Assembly: GCF_000247815.1 (NCBI RefSeq)
Contig: NC_021684.1
Location: forward strand, 5,963,814 to 6,027,813
Origin: Ficedula albicollis
Lineage: Eukaryota > Chordata > Aves > Passeriformes > Muscicapidae
DNA length: 64,000 nt
Reading direction: 5' to 3'
The notes under the pieces were generated by a model, which was given only the letters and a program-made list of their open reading frames with translations, was not told the DNA's origin and did no database searches. Numbering within the stretch: position 1 is the stretch's first letter; every line of letters begins with the position of its first letter. The translations under genes and the position numbers were made by a program. Below, piece by piece: positions 48,201 through 53,150 of the stretch.

Positions 48201-50051
48201 AGGCGTTCCCTGCAGTCCCCCTGTGTGAGCTGCGGGTGTGAGCCCTGGCTGGCTTTGTTTCAGATCGGGATCCTGGGCCCGCCGGGCCAGCAGGCGCCCC
48301 CGCCGTACCCCGGGCAGAGCCCTGCCAGCCAGCCCGTGATGCAGCAGCCCAGCACCCCCATGTTTGTCTCCCCTCCACCAAAGACACAGAGGCTCCTCCA
48401 TTCTGAAGCCTACCTGAAATACATCGAGGGGCTCAGTGCCGAGTCAAACAGTATCAGCAAGTGGGACCAGACCCTTGCAGGTAAGGCTTTGAGTTCCTCG
48501 TAACCCATTGTTTTTGCTTTTGTAGAAAATGCAAAATAAGTCTGCTGTTTGCTTTTAAAAATATATACATGCAATTAATTCCTAAAGACAAATCAACAGA
48601 CTGAGAATATGTATGTTATCCACAGGCAAATTCCACCAGTGTTGTATAAACCTAAGAATCAGTGGTACGGGCTTAAATACCAAGAGCAAAATAGAGTATC
48701 TGTTGGATCCCAGAAACCTGAGGTTTTCAAACTTTCTGTGTTTTCTGGAACTGACCCTCTGGAATACACTGCTTTTGACCTGAGGCCTTGGAGAAGGCTT
48801 CTAAACTTGAGCCATGAAGTTAAAATCACAGCTGTGTAGTTAAATAGAAGTGTGTGCTTTCACATGGTAAAGGGTTTTAAATTTGAGGTTTTTGTAACCT
48901 AGTGATAGGAATGGGACGAGATGGAAGATTTTGGGTGGTGTCTTTGTCGGTGTTCATCTTCCTTCTTCTTCATGGGTTTCAGGCAGTAGTTTCTGGTTGG
49001 TCAATCAGTGTCACACTGAGGGTCATGGGAATTTGGTTATTGGGTTAAAAGGATAAATGAATAGGTGTTAATTCTCTATTGGACTGTTTGGTCTTGCTCC
49101 ATTTTCCTCACTTCTAGCAAGTAGCTGGAAGTACTGCTGAACACACTGTACTTTTTGATAAGATTTAATAAACAACCAAGCCCAAACACAAGAAAATCCA
49201 TTTCCTCCATGTATTTTTTAATCCTGGCTCTGAGTGAAGGCAGAAGAGATTGAGACAAAGCACTGATTAAGTGGTGCAAACTCCCACCACTGTTACAAGT
49301 GTCAGGAAAATTAATCCACAGACACCAGAGGTTTATGTCCAAAAAGAAGACAGAAGAGTCCTTTTTGCTTTATTCGAATATGGGGAGAGGCCATGGGGCA
49401 TTCCCCTGGGATCTCTCAAATTTTTGGAGGACGCAGCCTCCCTTTTTATCCTGTTTTCCCCACCACTTTTCCCTCTCTCTTTCCCCATGGGCTGAGGTAC
49501 TGGAGAGGCACAGACTTCCCGGAACGCCTGACACCTGACATTCCCCTCTAATGTATAACCCTCCCTTTTAATTTTTAATTCTTATAGAATTCATGGTTTT
49601 TCCCCATTGCTTCTTTCATCCTCCAATATCCAATTTCATTTATCAGCAAACCTACAGTTTGTTTGTAAAGGCAGATCTCTTTTCCCATTCATCAATCAGT
49701 GGAATCCATCCCATTGTTTCTTTTATCTCTCAGTGCCAACCTTATCTACCAGCAGGTCTACAGCTTGTCTGTAAAGACAAATGCAACATTCCTCTCACAA
49801 GTGTCTCCTATGGTAGAGTTCTGTTTGCCCATTTCTAGGGTAGCCCAGCAGTAACTGGAGCGTTTTTTGGATTTGCAGCGCGGAGGCGAGATGTGCACTT
49901 GTCCAAGGAGCAGGAGAGCCGGCTGCCCTCGCACTGGCTGAAGAGCAAAGGGGCTCACACCACCATGGCCGACGCGCTGTGGCGCCTGCGGGACCTGATG
50001 CTGCGGGACACGCTGAACATCCGCCAGGCCTACAACCTGGAGAACGTGTAG
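190..50051 (+). CDS. PBRM1: PBRM1 (polybromo-1, BAF180), 29 exons, 5' partial
   Basis: Protein polybromo-1 is the acetyl-lysine-reading subunit that defines the PBAF form of the nuclear SWI/SNF chromatin remodeller. The sequence shows 29 coding exons whose phases chain perfectly: 190-287, 857-1004, 3320-3460, 4102-4218, 4663-4731, 5949-6047, 6455-6540, 9124-9222, 10734-10825, 14032-14248, 19707-19848, 20323-20420, 23169-23445, 24218-24323, 25451-26093, 26998-27209, 27990-28175, 29005-29162, 29708-29974, 31256-31401, 31681-31838, 32500-32683, 33821-34031, 36517-36718, 40331-40489, 44276-44431, 46765-46835, 48264-48480, 49879-50051. They total 4932 nt. The order is six bromodomains, two BAH domains, an HMG box and a Pro-rich tail, matching human PBRM1 nearly residue for residue. 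About 46 N-terminal codons lie upstream of the window. Residue numbers below assume that offset. A second copy of exon 5 at 5111-5179 is left out of this join. Confidence 0.97.
857..1004 (+). CDS. PBRM1: PBRM1 exon w2: bromodomain 1 core
   Basis: 148 nt, phase 2 to 0, about residues 79-128. It contains the [15 protein letters not shown]-loop motif and [11 protein letters not shown]. The second Asn of NNAK sits at the acetyl-lysine-anchoring position of bromodomains. The acceptor is TTGCAG and the donor GTGAGT. Confidence 0.97.
1005..3319 (+). other. PBRM1 intron, 2.3 kb
   Basis: AT-rich intron between exons w2 and w3. I see no repeat family, RNA gene or second coding exon that I can support. 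It has only short A/T runs and a 10-bp direct repeat (TTAATTGCAT) near 2400. Confidence 0.7.
3320..3460 (+). CDS. PBRM1: PBRM1 exon w3: end of bromodomain 1 and acidic linker
   Basis: 141 nt, phase 0 to 0, about residues 129-175. It begins [16 protein letters not shown] (helix C of bromodomain 1) and ends in an Asp/Glu-rich linker (EEDDDDEEG) that joins bromodomains 1 and 2. The acceptor is TTGCAG and the donor GTAAGT. The last residues (ANSEL) differ from the human GTVTEG and are one residue shorter. Confidence 0.95.
4102..4218 (+). CDS. PBRM1: PBRM1 exon w4: start of bromodomain 2
   Basis: 117 nt, phase 0 to 0, about residues 176-214. It reads [17 protein letters not shown] through LFQKLPSKV, helix Z and the start of the ZA loop of bromodomain 2. 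The acceptor is CCTTAG and the donor GTGAGT. Confidence 0.96.
4663..4731 (+). CDS. PBRM1: PBRM1 exon w5, copy 1: bromodomain 2 ZA loop
   Basis: 69 nt, phase 0 to 0, 23 codons, about residues 215-237, starting [15 protein letters not shown]. It contributes the PDYY motif and helix A of bromodomain 2. The acceptor is TTCCAG and the donor GTATGA. A perfect second copy with identical splice sites lies 448 bp downstream. Confidence 0.95.
5111..5179 (+). CDS. PBRM1: PBRM1 exon w5, copy 2: duplicate 69-nt exon
   Basis: Identical in sequence and splice sites to 4663-4731. It is symmetric in phase (0 to 0), so inclusion of both copies would keep the frame but repeat 23 residues of the bromodomain 2 ZA loop and helix A, which would probably disturb the fold. 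The real transcript may use only one copy, or the copy may be an assembly artefact. The sequence alone cannot decide. Confidence 0.6.
5949..6047 (+). CDS. PBRM1: PBRM1 exon w6: bromodomain 2 pocket
   Basis: 99 nt, phase 0 to 0, about residues 238-270. It contains [21 protein letters not shown]. The Asn of KNAKTYN occupies the acetyl-lysine-contacting position of bromodomain 2, the module known for H3K14ac recognition. The acceptor is TTGTATAG and the donor GTTAGT. Confidence 0.97.
6455..6540 (+). CDS. PBRM1: PBRM1 exon w7: bromodomain 2 helix C
   Basis: 86 nt, phase 0 to 2, about residues 271-299. It reads [20 protein letters not shown] through SSLRI. The acceptor is TGACAG and the donor GTACTG. 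Confidence 0.95.
6541..9123 (+). other. PBRM1 intron, 2.6 kb, with a 61-bp tandem pair
   Basis: AT-rich intron. Its only clear structure is the two-copy direct repeat at 7634-7755. No other gene or repeat family was recognised. Confidence 0.7.
7634..7755 (+). repeat. 61-bp two-copy tandem duplication
   Basis: Copies at 7634-7694 and 7695-7755 differ at two positions by eye. The unit begins CTGGTTGGTTTGTTCAG and ends TTGTTGAGGCAT. It is intronic and no splice site is affected. Confidence 0.93.
9124..9222 (+). CDS. PBRM1: PBRM1 exon w8: linker cassette
   Basis: 99 nt, phase 2 to 2, about residues 299-332. It encodes [15 protein letters not shown] through NSSNKYYR, the linker between bromodomains 2 and 3. 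The acceptor is CCTTAAG and the donor GTAAGT. Because it is symmetric and a multiple of three, skipping it keeps the frame, so it could be an alternative cassette. Confidence 0.92.
10734..10825 (+). CDS. PBRM1: PBRM1 exon w9: linker before bromodomain 3
   Basis: 92 nt, phase 2 to 1, about residues 332-363. It reads [20 protein letters not shown] followed by an acidic ESDEDAALA stretch. A long T-rich tract precedes the TCCATAG acceptor. The donor is GTAGGA. Confidence 0.94.
10826..14031 (+). other. PBRM1 intron, 3.2 kb
   Basis: AT-rich intron with short homopolymers. I see no second gene, RNA gene or recognisable transposon in it. Confidence 0.65.
14032..14248 (+). CDS. PBRM1: PBRM1 exon w10: bromodomain 3, first half
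   Basis: 217 nt, phase 1 to 2, about residues 363-435. It encodes [18 protein letters not shown], then [19 protein letters not shown] and the ZA loop [20 protein letters not shown]. The acceptor is GTGCAG and the donor GTAAGA. The start has one Ala more than the human junction. Confidence 0.96.
14249..19706 (+). other. PBRM1 intron, 5.5 kb (largest in window)
   Basis: Splits bromodomain 3. It carries one CR1-like element on the - strand (about 16390-16730) and otherwise AT-rich DNA. A G/T-biased stretch near 15850-15970 has a T9 run. No other gene was recognised. Confidence 0.7.
16390..16730 (-). mobile_element. CR1-like LINE fragment
   Basis: Reads on + as the complement of a chicken-repeat-1 tail region: CACAGAATCACAGGATAG, then GCAGGGTCACCCAGAGC, a GACTGTGCCCAGTCAGG block and CAACCAGTGCCAGTG. 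These phrases are typical of avian CR1 3' regions in reverse orientation. It is a degraded fragment with no intact reverse transcriptase. Family assignment is from memory; borders are approximate. Confidence 0.75.
19707..19848 (+). CDS. PBRM1: PBRM1 exon w11: bromodomain 3, second half
   Basis: 142 nt, phase 2 to 0, about residues 435-482. It contains [20 protein letters not shown], with the Asn of ENAKRYN at the ligand-binding position, and ends LKMQQVMQ. The acceptor is TTGCAG and the donor GTATGT. Confidence 0.97.
20323..20420 (+). CDS. PBRM1: PBRM1 exon w12: basic/acidic linker
   Basis: 98 nt, phase 0 to 2, about residues 483-515. It encodes [18 protein letters not shown] through SDTGSSKRK, a charged linker between bromodomains 3 and 4. 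The acceptor is TTTCAG and the donor GTATCT. Confidence 0.96.
20421..23168 (+). other. PBRM1 intron, 2.7 kb, with an 84-bp tandem pair
   Basis: AT-rich intron whose only clear structure is the duplicated block at 22611-22778. No transposon or RNA gene was recognised. Confidence 0.65.
22611..22778 (+). repeat. 84-bp two-copy tandem duplication
   Basis: Copies at 22611-22694 and 22695-22778 differ at about three or four sites. The unit starts TTACTTATGGATGAAT and includes GAGGGTATTGACTGGAGG. Intronic. Confidence 0.92.
23169..23445 (+). CDS. PBRM1: PBRM1 exon w13: bromodomain 4
   Basis: 277 nt, phase 2 to 0, about residues 515-607. It contains [19 protein letters not shown], the ZA loop [17 protein letters not shown] and [15 protein letters not shown]. 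The Asn of RNARHYN is at the acetyl-lysine position. The acceptor is CTGACAG and the donor GTACTC. Confidence 0.97.
24218..24323 (+). CDS. PBRM1: PBRM1 exon w14: bromodomain 4 helix C and linker
   Basis: 106 nt, phase 0 to 1, about residues 608-643. It reads [19 protein letters not shown] and then the acidic [13 protein letters not shown]. The acceptor is TTAATAG. The donor GTAAGA at 24324 is fixed by the phase of the next exon (A + GT gives Ser). Confidence 0.95.
25451..26093 (+). CDS. PBRM1: PBRM1 exon w15: bromodomain 5 and first part of bromodomain 6
   Basis: 643 nt, the largest exon, phase 1 to 2, about residues 643-857. Bromodomain 5 has [19 protein letters not shown] and [18 protein letters not shown] with the expected Asn. 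It is followed by [20 protein letters not shown] and bromodomain 6, [20 protein letters not shown] through VLERARRMN, where the usual NAxxYN motif is absent, as known for PBRM1. The acceptor is TGTCAG and the donor GTGGGC. Codon third positions are strikingly G/C in the first 200 nt and then switch to A/T. Confidence 0.97.
26998..27209 (+). CDS. PBRM1: PBRM1 exon w16: end of bromodomain 6, charged helix
   Basis: 212 nt, phase 2 to 1, about residues 857-928. It encodes [19 protein letters not shown] through [13 protein letters not shown], then a Lys/Glu-rich helix ([20 protein letters not shown]). The acceptor is TGTACAG and the donor GTAGCT. Confidence 0.97.
27990..28175 (+). CDS. PBRM1: PBRM1 exon w17: start of BAH domain 1
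   Basis: 186 nt, phase 1 to 1, about residues 928-990. It reads [33 protein letters not shown] and [12 protein letters not shown]. It opens the first bromo-adjacent homology domain, a protein-interaction module. The acceptor ACTAAG is weak (no CAG). The donor is GTAAGG. Confidence 0.96.
29005..29162 (+). CDS. PBRM1: PBRM1 exon w18: BAH domain 1 middle
   Basis: 158 nt, phase 1 to 0, about residues 990-1042. It encodes [20 protein letters not shown] and [20 protein letters not shown]. The W-Y-RP-E-T pattern is characteristic of BAH domains. The acceptor is TTAAAG and the donor GTGAGA. Confidence 0.97.
29708..29974 (+). CDS. PBRM1: PBRM1 exon w19: BAH domain 1 end and linker
   Basis: 267 nt, phase 0 to 0, about residues 1043-1131. 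It reads [39 protein letters not shown] and [17 protein letters not shown], then a less conserved acidic linker. The acceptor is CTACAG and the donor GTATGC. Confidence 0.97.
31026..31237 (+). repeat. 106-bp two-copy tandem duplication next to an acceptor
   Basis: Copies at 31026-31131 and 31132-31237 differ at about two or three positions. Each holds ATTGTTAACATAAGG and a pyrimidine-rich CCTCCTTCCTCAAG. The second copy stops 18 nt before the exon at 31256, so intronic sequence close to that 3' splice site is doubled. Confidence 0.93.
31256..31401 (+). CDS. PBRM1: PBRM1 exon w20: start of BAH domain 2
   Basis: 146 nt, phase 0 to 2, about residues 1132-1180. It encodes [20 protein letters not shown] and [20 protein letters not shown]. 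The acceptor is TCTGCAG and the donor GTAGGG. Confidence 0.97.
31681..31838 (+). CDS. PBRM1: PBRM1 exon w21: BAH domain 2 middle
   Basis: 158 nt, phase 2 to 1, about residues 1180-1233. It reads [40 protein letters not shown] and TCPMTCIL. The acceptor is TTGCAG and the donor GTAATT. Confidence 0.97.
32500..32683 (+). CDS. PBRM1: PBRM1 exon w22: BAH domain 2 end
   Basis: 184 nt, phase 1 to 2, about residues 1233-1294. It encodes [39 protein letters not shown] and VVDDEIYYF. The acceptor is TCTGCAG and the donor GTAAAA. Confidence 0.97.
33821..34031 (+). CDS. PBRM1: PBRM1 exon w23: acidic coiled linker
   Basis: 211 nt, phase 2 to 0, about residues 1294-1364. It reads [30 protein letters not shown], an acidic [13 protein letters not shown] block and [11 protein letters not shown]. 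The acceptor is TTCCAG and the donor GTAAGG. Confidence 0.96.
34032..36516 (+). other. PBRM1 intron, 2.5 kb, with a 67-bp tandem pair
   Basis: AT-rich intron between the acidic linker exon and the HMG-box exon. It contains the 35336-35468 duplication. No other element was recognised. Confidence 0.65.
35336..35468 (+). repeat. 66/67-bp two-copy tandem duplication
   Basis: Copies at 35336-35402 and 35403-35468 share AGGCCAAATATAT, CCCTCTTTTTGGTTTGAG and CCATCTGTCAGTGTGGG. The second copy has a CT insertion after TATAT. Intronic. Confidence 0.92.
36517..36718 (+). CDS. PBRM1: PBRM1 exon w24: HMG box
   Basis: 202 nt, phase 0 to 1, about residues 1365-1432. A basic lead ([18 protein letters not shown]) is followed by [40 protein letters not shown] and KKAEYE, a complete HMG-box DNA-binding fold. 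The acceptor is TCACAG and the donor GTAAGT. Confidence 0.97.
36719..40330 (+). other. PBRM1 intron, 3.6 kb
   Basis: Holds a homopyrimidine tract at 37290-37380 and a G/C-richer block near 39730-39960 that I cannot assign. Poly-A runs to 39608. No gene was recognised. Confidence 0.6.
37290..37380 (+). repeat. Homopyrimidine tract, (TTCC)-like
   Basis: About 90 nt almost wholly C/T on the + strand (repeated TTCC, CTCC and TTTCC), broken only by a few A bases. Low-complexity, capable in principle of triplex-type structure. Inside a PBRM1 intron. Confidence 0.85.
40331..40489 (+). CDS. PBRM1: PBRM1 exon w25: cassette after HMG box
   Basis: 159 nt, phase 1 to 1, about residues 1432-1485. It encodes [18 protein letters not shown], then [20 protein letters not shown] and [12 protein letters not shown]. 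The acceptor is TTACAG and the donor GTAAAA. It is symmetric, so skipping keeps the frame. The equivalent human exon is present in only some PBRM1 isoforms. Confidence 0.95.
43483..43624 (+). repeat. 71-bp two-copy tandem duplication
   Basis: Copies at 43483-43553 and 43554-43624 differ at two or three sites. The unit begins TCTAAAGATGCCTTGCAG and includes GAGGGACTGCAGCTGCTCC. Intronic. Confidence 0.93.
44112..44195 (+). repeat. T20 run and (TG)n microsatellite
   Basis: A pure T run at 44112-44131 is followed by ten TG dinucleotides at 44176-44195, about 80 nt upstream of exon w26. Likely length-polymorphic. Confidence 0.9.
44276..44431 (+). CDS. PBRM1: PBRM1 exon w26: Pro/Gly/Met-rich segment
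   Basis: 156 nt, phase 1 to 1, about residues 1485-1537. It reads [39 protein letters not shown] and [12 protein letters not shown]. Low-complexity and probably disordered. The acceptor TTCAAG lacks the CAG consensus. The donor is GTAAGA. Confidence 0.95.
45071..45196 (+). repeat. 63-bp two-copy tandem duplication
   Basis: Copies at 45071-45133 and 45134-45196 differ at about two or three positions. The unit contains AGACTTAAATGAAACAAAT and CCATTAATGTGTCCCAG. Intronic. Confidence 0.93.
46765..46835 (+). CDS. PBRM1: PBRM1 exon w27: short Pro-rich exon
   Basis: 71 nt, phase 1 to 0, about residues 1537-1560. It encodes [20 protein letters not shown] then GQQ. The acceptor AATATAG has a poor pyrimidine tract. 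The donor is GTGAGT. Confidence 0.93.
47446..47697 (+). mobile_element. CR1-like LINE 3' end
   Basis: Shows the avian CR1 tail in sense orientation: TTTAAACTAAAGGAGGAGAG, CAGAGCAGCTGTGGCTGCCC, GGTTGGATGGGGCCTGG, CATGGCAGGGGGTTGGA and the 3' end AACCATTCTGTGATTCTG. It is truncated and non-coding. Family call is from remembered motifs. Confidence 0.85.
48264..48480 (+). CDS. PBRM1: PBRM1 exon w28: Pro-rich segment and conserved C-terminal region
   Basis: 217 nt, phase 0 to 1, about residues 1561-1633. It reads [40 protein letters not shown] and [20 protein letters not shown]. The first half is very GC-rich. The acceptor is TTTCAG and the donor GTAAGG. Confidence 0.97.
49291..49799 (-). mobile_element. 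Possible solo LTR of an endogenous retrovirus
   Basis: A C/T-rich, non-host-like block in the last PBRM1 intron. On the - strand it has a TATA-like ATAAAAAG (49442-49449), then AATAAAG (polyadenylation-like, 49369-49374), and ends in CA at 49291; the + strand block ends in CA at 49799, so TG/CA ends fit. It also contains a diverged internal tandem repeat (about 49605-49711 and 49712 on). No target-site duplication was found and no retroviral gene is present. The call is tentative. Confidence 0.4.
49879..50051 (+). CDS. PBRM1: PBRM1 exon w29: C-terminal exon with stop
   Basis: 173 nt, phase 1 in, about residues 1633-1689. It encodes [40 protein letters not shown] and [16 protein letters not shown], ending in TAG at 50049-50051. 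The C-terminus is identical to the mammalian one. The exon is GC-rich compared with its flanks. The acceptor is TTGCAG. Confidence 0.98.
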
Positions 50052-51062
50052 GCACGGCACACGCCTGCCAGGAGCTCACGGGACAATAGCTGGTTTAGGT
50101 ACTCGGTGGGAAGAGAGAACCAACAATAATTTGTATTGCATTTTACTGTACATTGCAAGACCATTTTTATATAAGGACACTTTTAATAAGCATATTTCAC
50201 TTTTTGTTATATTAAGTTGACTTTATCAAATACACGGATTTTTTGCATATGTTTCCTTTGTTTGAACGGCGATTTCATAATTGGTTGAGTGTAGTCAAGG
50301 ATTCATCTTTCTTATACTTTATTGCTGAGAATCTGATGCCATTGTTTTTATATTAAAAAAAAAAAAAAGGAAAACAAAGTATTTACAGATTGATACAGTG
50401 GAATGTGAATTAGTCATAGTTTACATCCTATAAGAATGTGTGTACCTGTGCTTGTGTGTGTGCTGGCCGCTTTGGGCAGAGCCGCTCGGGTGTCAACAGG
50501 GAGGATCTCTTAGAAGAAGCTAAAGGTAAGATGTGCTTTGGCACTAAGGAAAATTGGAATTCCAAGTCAACCCTGAGGTGGCTGAGTGGGCCACAGCAGC
50601 CCTGGAAGTGCTGGTATGGACGGGACAGGGGTGTCTCGACTGCTCATGTTGTCCAGTCCTGTCCAGTTATTTAACTGTGTAGCCAAGGCCATTGTGATCC
50701 TGAATCAGTAACAGTCCCTGTGCTGGCAGGCCCTTAGAGGGGAAGTGTTTCACTGCCATGCCCTGTGCTGGGGGTTCTGTGATGTCCCCCACACCCAGAG
50801 TGGGGCAGGGAAGCTCCTTCCCTGAAGGAAGCTTCCTTCTGTGCCGGAACCGCAGAACTGGGAACCAGCCCAGGTCTTGGAAGGTAAGTTAGGGGAGAAA
50901 AGTCGACTTGTTCTGTTAGTGAAGTAATGTGACTTTTTTTTTAAAATTCACACATACTCTGTTCATGATTGGGCATTGTAAGACATTTTTGTATGCTTTC
51001 TTTAAGTGTATTAATTAACCTTAGTGAAAGTTTTGCAATGCAAATTTGAGTGAAATTTGATG

Positions 51063-51344
51063 CTTAAATTAACTTGACAGTAAAATACTACTGTATGGTG
51101 TGGTATGTGTAAGGTCAGCATACCCAGTACATTGGAGAAATAGAGTACTTGCATTGCAGCCTTCAAAGGGTTTGGGTTTGGTTTTTTTTTTCTTTTTTTT
51201 AAACTTAAATTAACTTGAAAGTAAAATACTACTGTATGGTATGGTATGTGTAAGGTCAGCATACCCAGTACATTGGAGAAATAGAGTACTTGCATTGCAG
51301 CCTTCAAAGGGTTTGGGTTTGGTTTTTTTTTTCTTTTTTTTAAT
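51063..51344 (+). repeat. 141-bp two-copy tandem duplication
   Basis: Copies at 51063-51203 and 51204-51344 differ at about two sites in the unique part. Each ends with a T-rich tract (GGTTTTTTTTTTC then T8). It lies downstream of the PBRM1 stop, in the possible long 3' UTR. Confidence 0.94.
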
Positions 51345-52679
51345 CTCAGTAAAGTAGATATTGACTCTTCTTGCCAAATTTCAAGGTTGTAGCTGCCTTC
51401 TGCTAAAGACTTACCTGTCCTCATAACTAACCAACCTTTTGGACTACAAAGTTATTTGATTAAAGGTAAATCCTTTCAGTTATTTAATTTTGGAAAAAGA
51501 GTTAATACTTTTGGATTGCTTTGAGTTACTGGGAAAGCTCTAAGAATTTGGGAAGTCAGCAGGAATGTGGGCACTGCAACTCAGCCCAAATGAACTGATT
51601 TACTGATACACTTCATATATGCTAGAGATGTTCATCATGTGGAAATGAGTTCTAAAGTCTGTTAGTACAGAACATTTTCATTTCAGTATATTTGGCAGAG
51701 GGTTAAATTAAATATTTTCCTTCAAATACTGGATATCTTGGGGTTTGTTTTGCTGATGTAATTAATACTCATGAGGGAAGTGACACTTGCAAGTATAAAC
51801 TGTGATTTAATTTTACTGGCCAATTCCTCTCCCTCTCCTATTGCAATCCTCCAGTCATTGCACAGAATACCCCAGGTAATTACAAATAGGCACTTAAAGA
51901 CAGTTTAGGTCAGATGTGCAATGGATGTGAAGGAAATGGAACAAAACAACATAGAGGGAAAGGACAGTTTCTAATTCTACAGGTAGCACACCCATGGTAC
52001 AAAAGAAGAAAATTCTTTACTGGCCTTTGTAAATTACCAATTTTATTTAATAAAGTAGAAATTGAATAGCCTTAGACCACCCTTATAAAATGTGTTTAAG
52101 TTACCATAGGTTTTGCAGTTTTTAGCCACAAAGATTGGATGTTGAAGTGAATCAGGCAGCAAAATCCTAGTTTTTGAGCATTTGGAACTATCATGGATTG
52201 TACTAATACACCACCAGATTCTCCTACTTCTCAGCATTAACAAAAATTACACCAAAGAACCTGGGATGAATTTTAATTAAATTATTGTTTTATTTATTTT
52301 CTTTTGAGGACTGGATGGGACTCCCTTTGGAGCCTGTATAACTCAGATGTTTAATTTATCTGAAGGTCAGTGATGAGCAGATGTGCAGCACTGGCTCTCT
52401 CCTGCTGAGCAGCTGAATCCCTCCTTTCACTGCTCTTTCTGGCCCAGGAGCAAGAGATTGGAAGTGCAAACAAAACCTGGCTCCTCCCTCAAGGCAGTGC
52501 AGAGCACTACCACTAAGCCACTGGGCTGGCCCTGATCAATTATTTTAAGCCTTATTTATTTCAAAATCGTTTCTCTCTATACTGGAGGCATTTCAGTCGA
52601 TTGCAGTGAAATTTAGGATATAATGGCTACAGTCTAGAATTCAAAACCAGCAAAAGAAAACTTTTCTCACTCTGGTTTA

Positions 52680-52695
52680 AAAAAAAAAAAAAAAA
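52680..52695 (+). repeat. Poly-A run
   Basis: A homopolymer of about 16 A. No retroposon body or target-site repeat was recognised around it. Confidence 0.8.
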
Positions 52696-53150
52696 GACAT
52701 GTCTGTCTGTCTCTTTTTCTCTCTTTGTGGGTGTTTGAGCCCCTCATCTGTTTTTCACTGCCGTTCATTGTACTGGCATAAACAAAACTTTCATATTAAA
52801 ATAAAAGGATGTGTGGGCAATGGTTGGCTTCTGTGAGAGTGGAAAATAGATAAAACTAGGACAGGTATTTTCATAAACCAGTTGGAGACAACTAAGAATT
52901 ATTTGTTCTCTTCCTCAGTCCTTCCCTTCCATGAGAAAATTTACTGTTCGTGTAAAACTTCAAAACGTTGATGTTGGTGACTTTTTTTCAGCATATGTTT
53001 TTGTACCTGGTTTATCCATGCTTAGCTTTTCATTAGATCTTGTACTCCTGAAGGCTGAGCTGCTAACCAGGTTTATAACATGTATGTACCATCACTTTGT
53101 TTACCTGAGTCTTTTTAATTTGAATAAAAATAGTTTGCAAAGTGTTTTGG

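Larger units (their letters stand above)
50052..53150 (+). other. PBRM1: PBRM1 3' UTR, extent uncertain
   Basis: AT-rich sequence after the stop. Possible polyadenylation hexamers are ATTAAA at 50352-50357, where it merges into an A run, and AATAAA at 52049-52054, 52800-52805 and 53123-53128. Which is used cannot be told from sequence. The 141-bp duplication at 51063-51344 lies within the longer alternative. Confidence 0.55.

Noticed and set aside
47954..48401. Gly/Ala-rich - strand frames of up to 115 codons
   Set aside because: Antisense shadows of the GC-rich Pro-rich exon w28.
51011..51424. 137-codon - strand frame with an internal protein repeat
   Set aside because: The repeat is the 141-bp DNA duplication (141 is a multiple of three) read in antisense, not a repeat protein.
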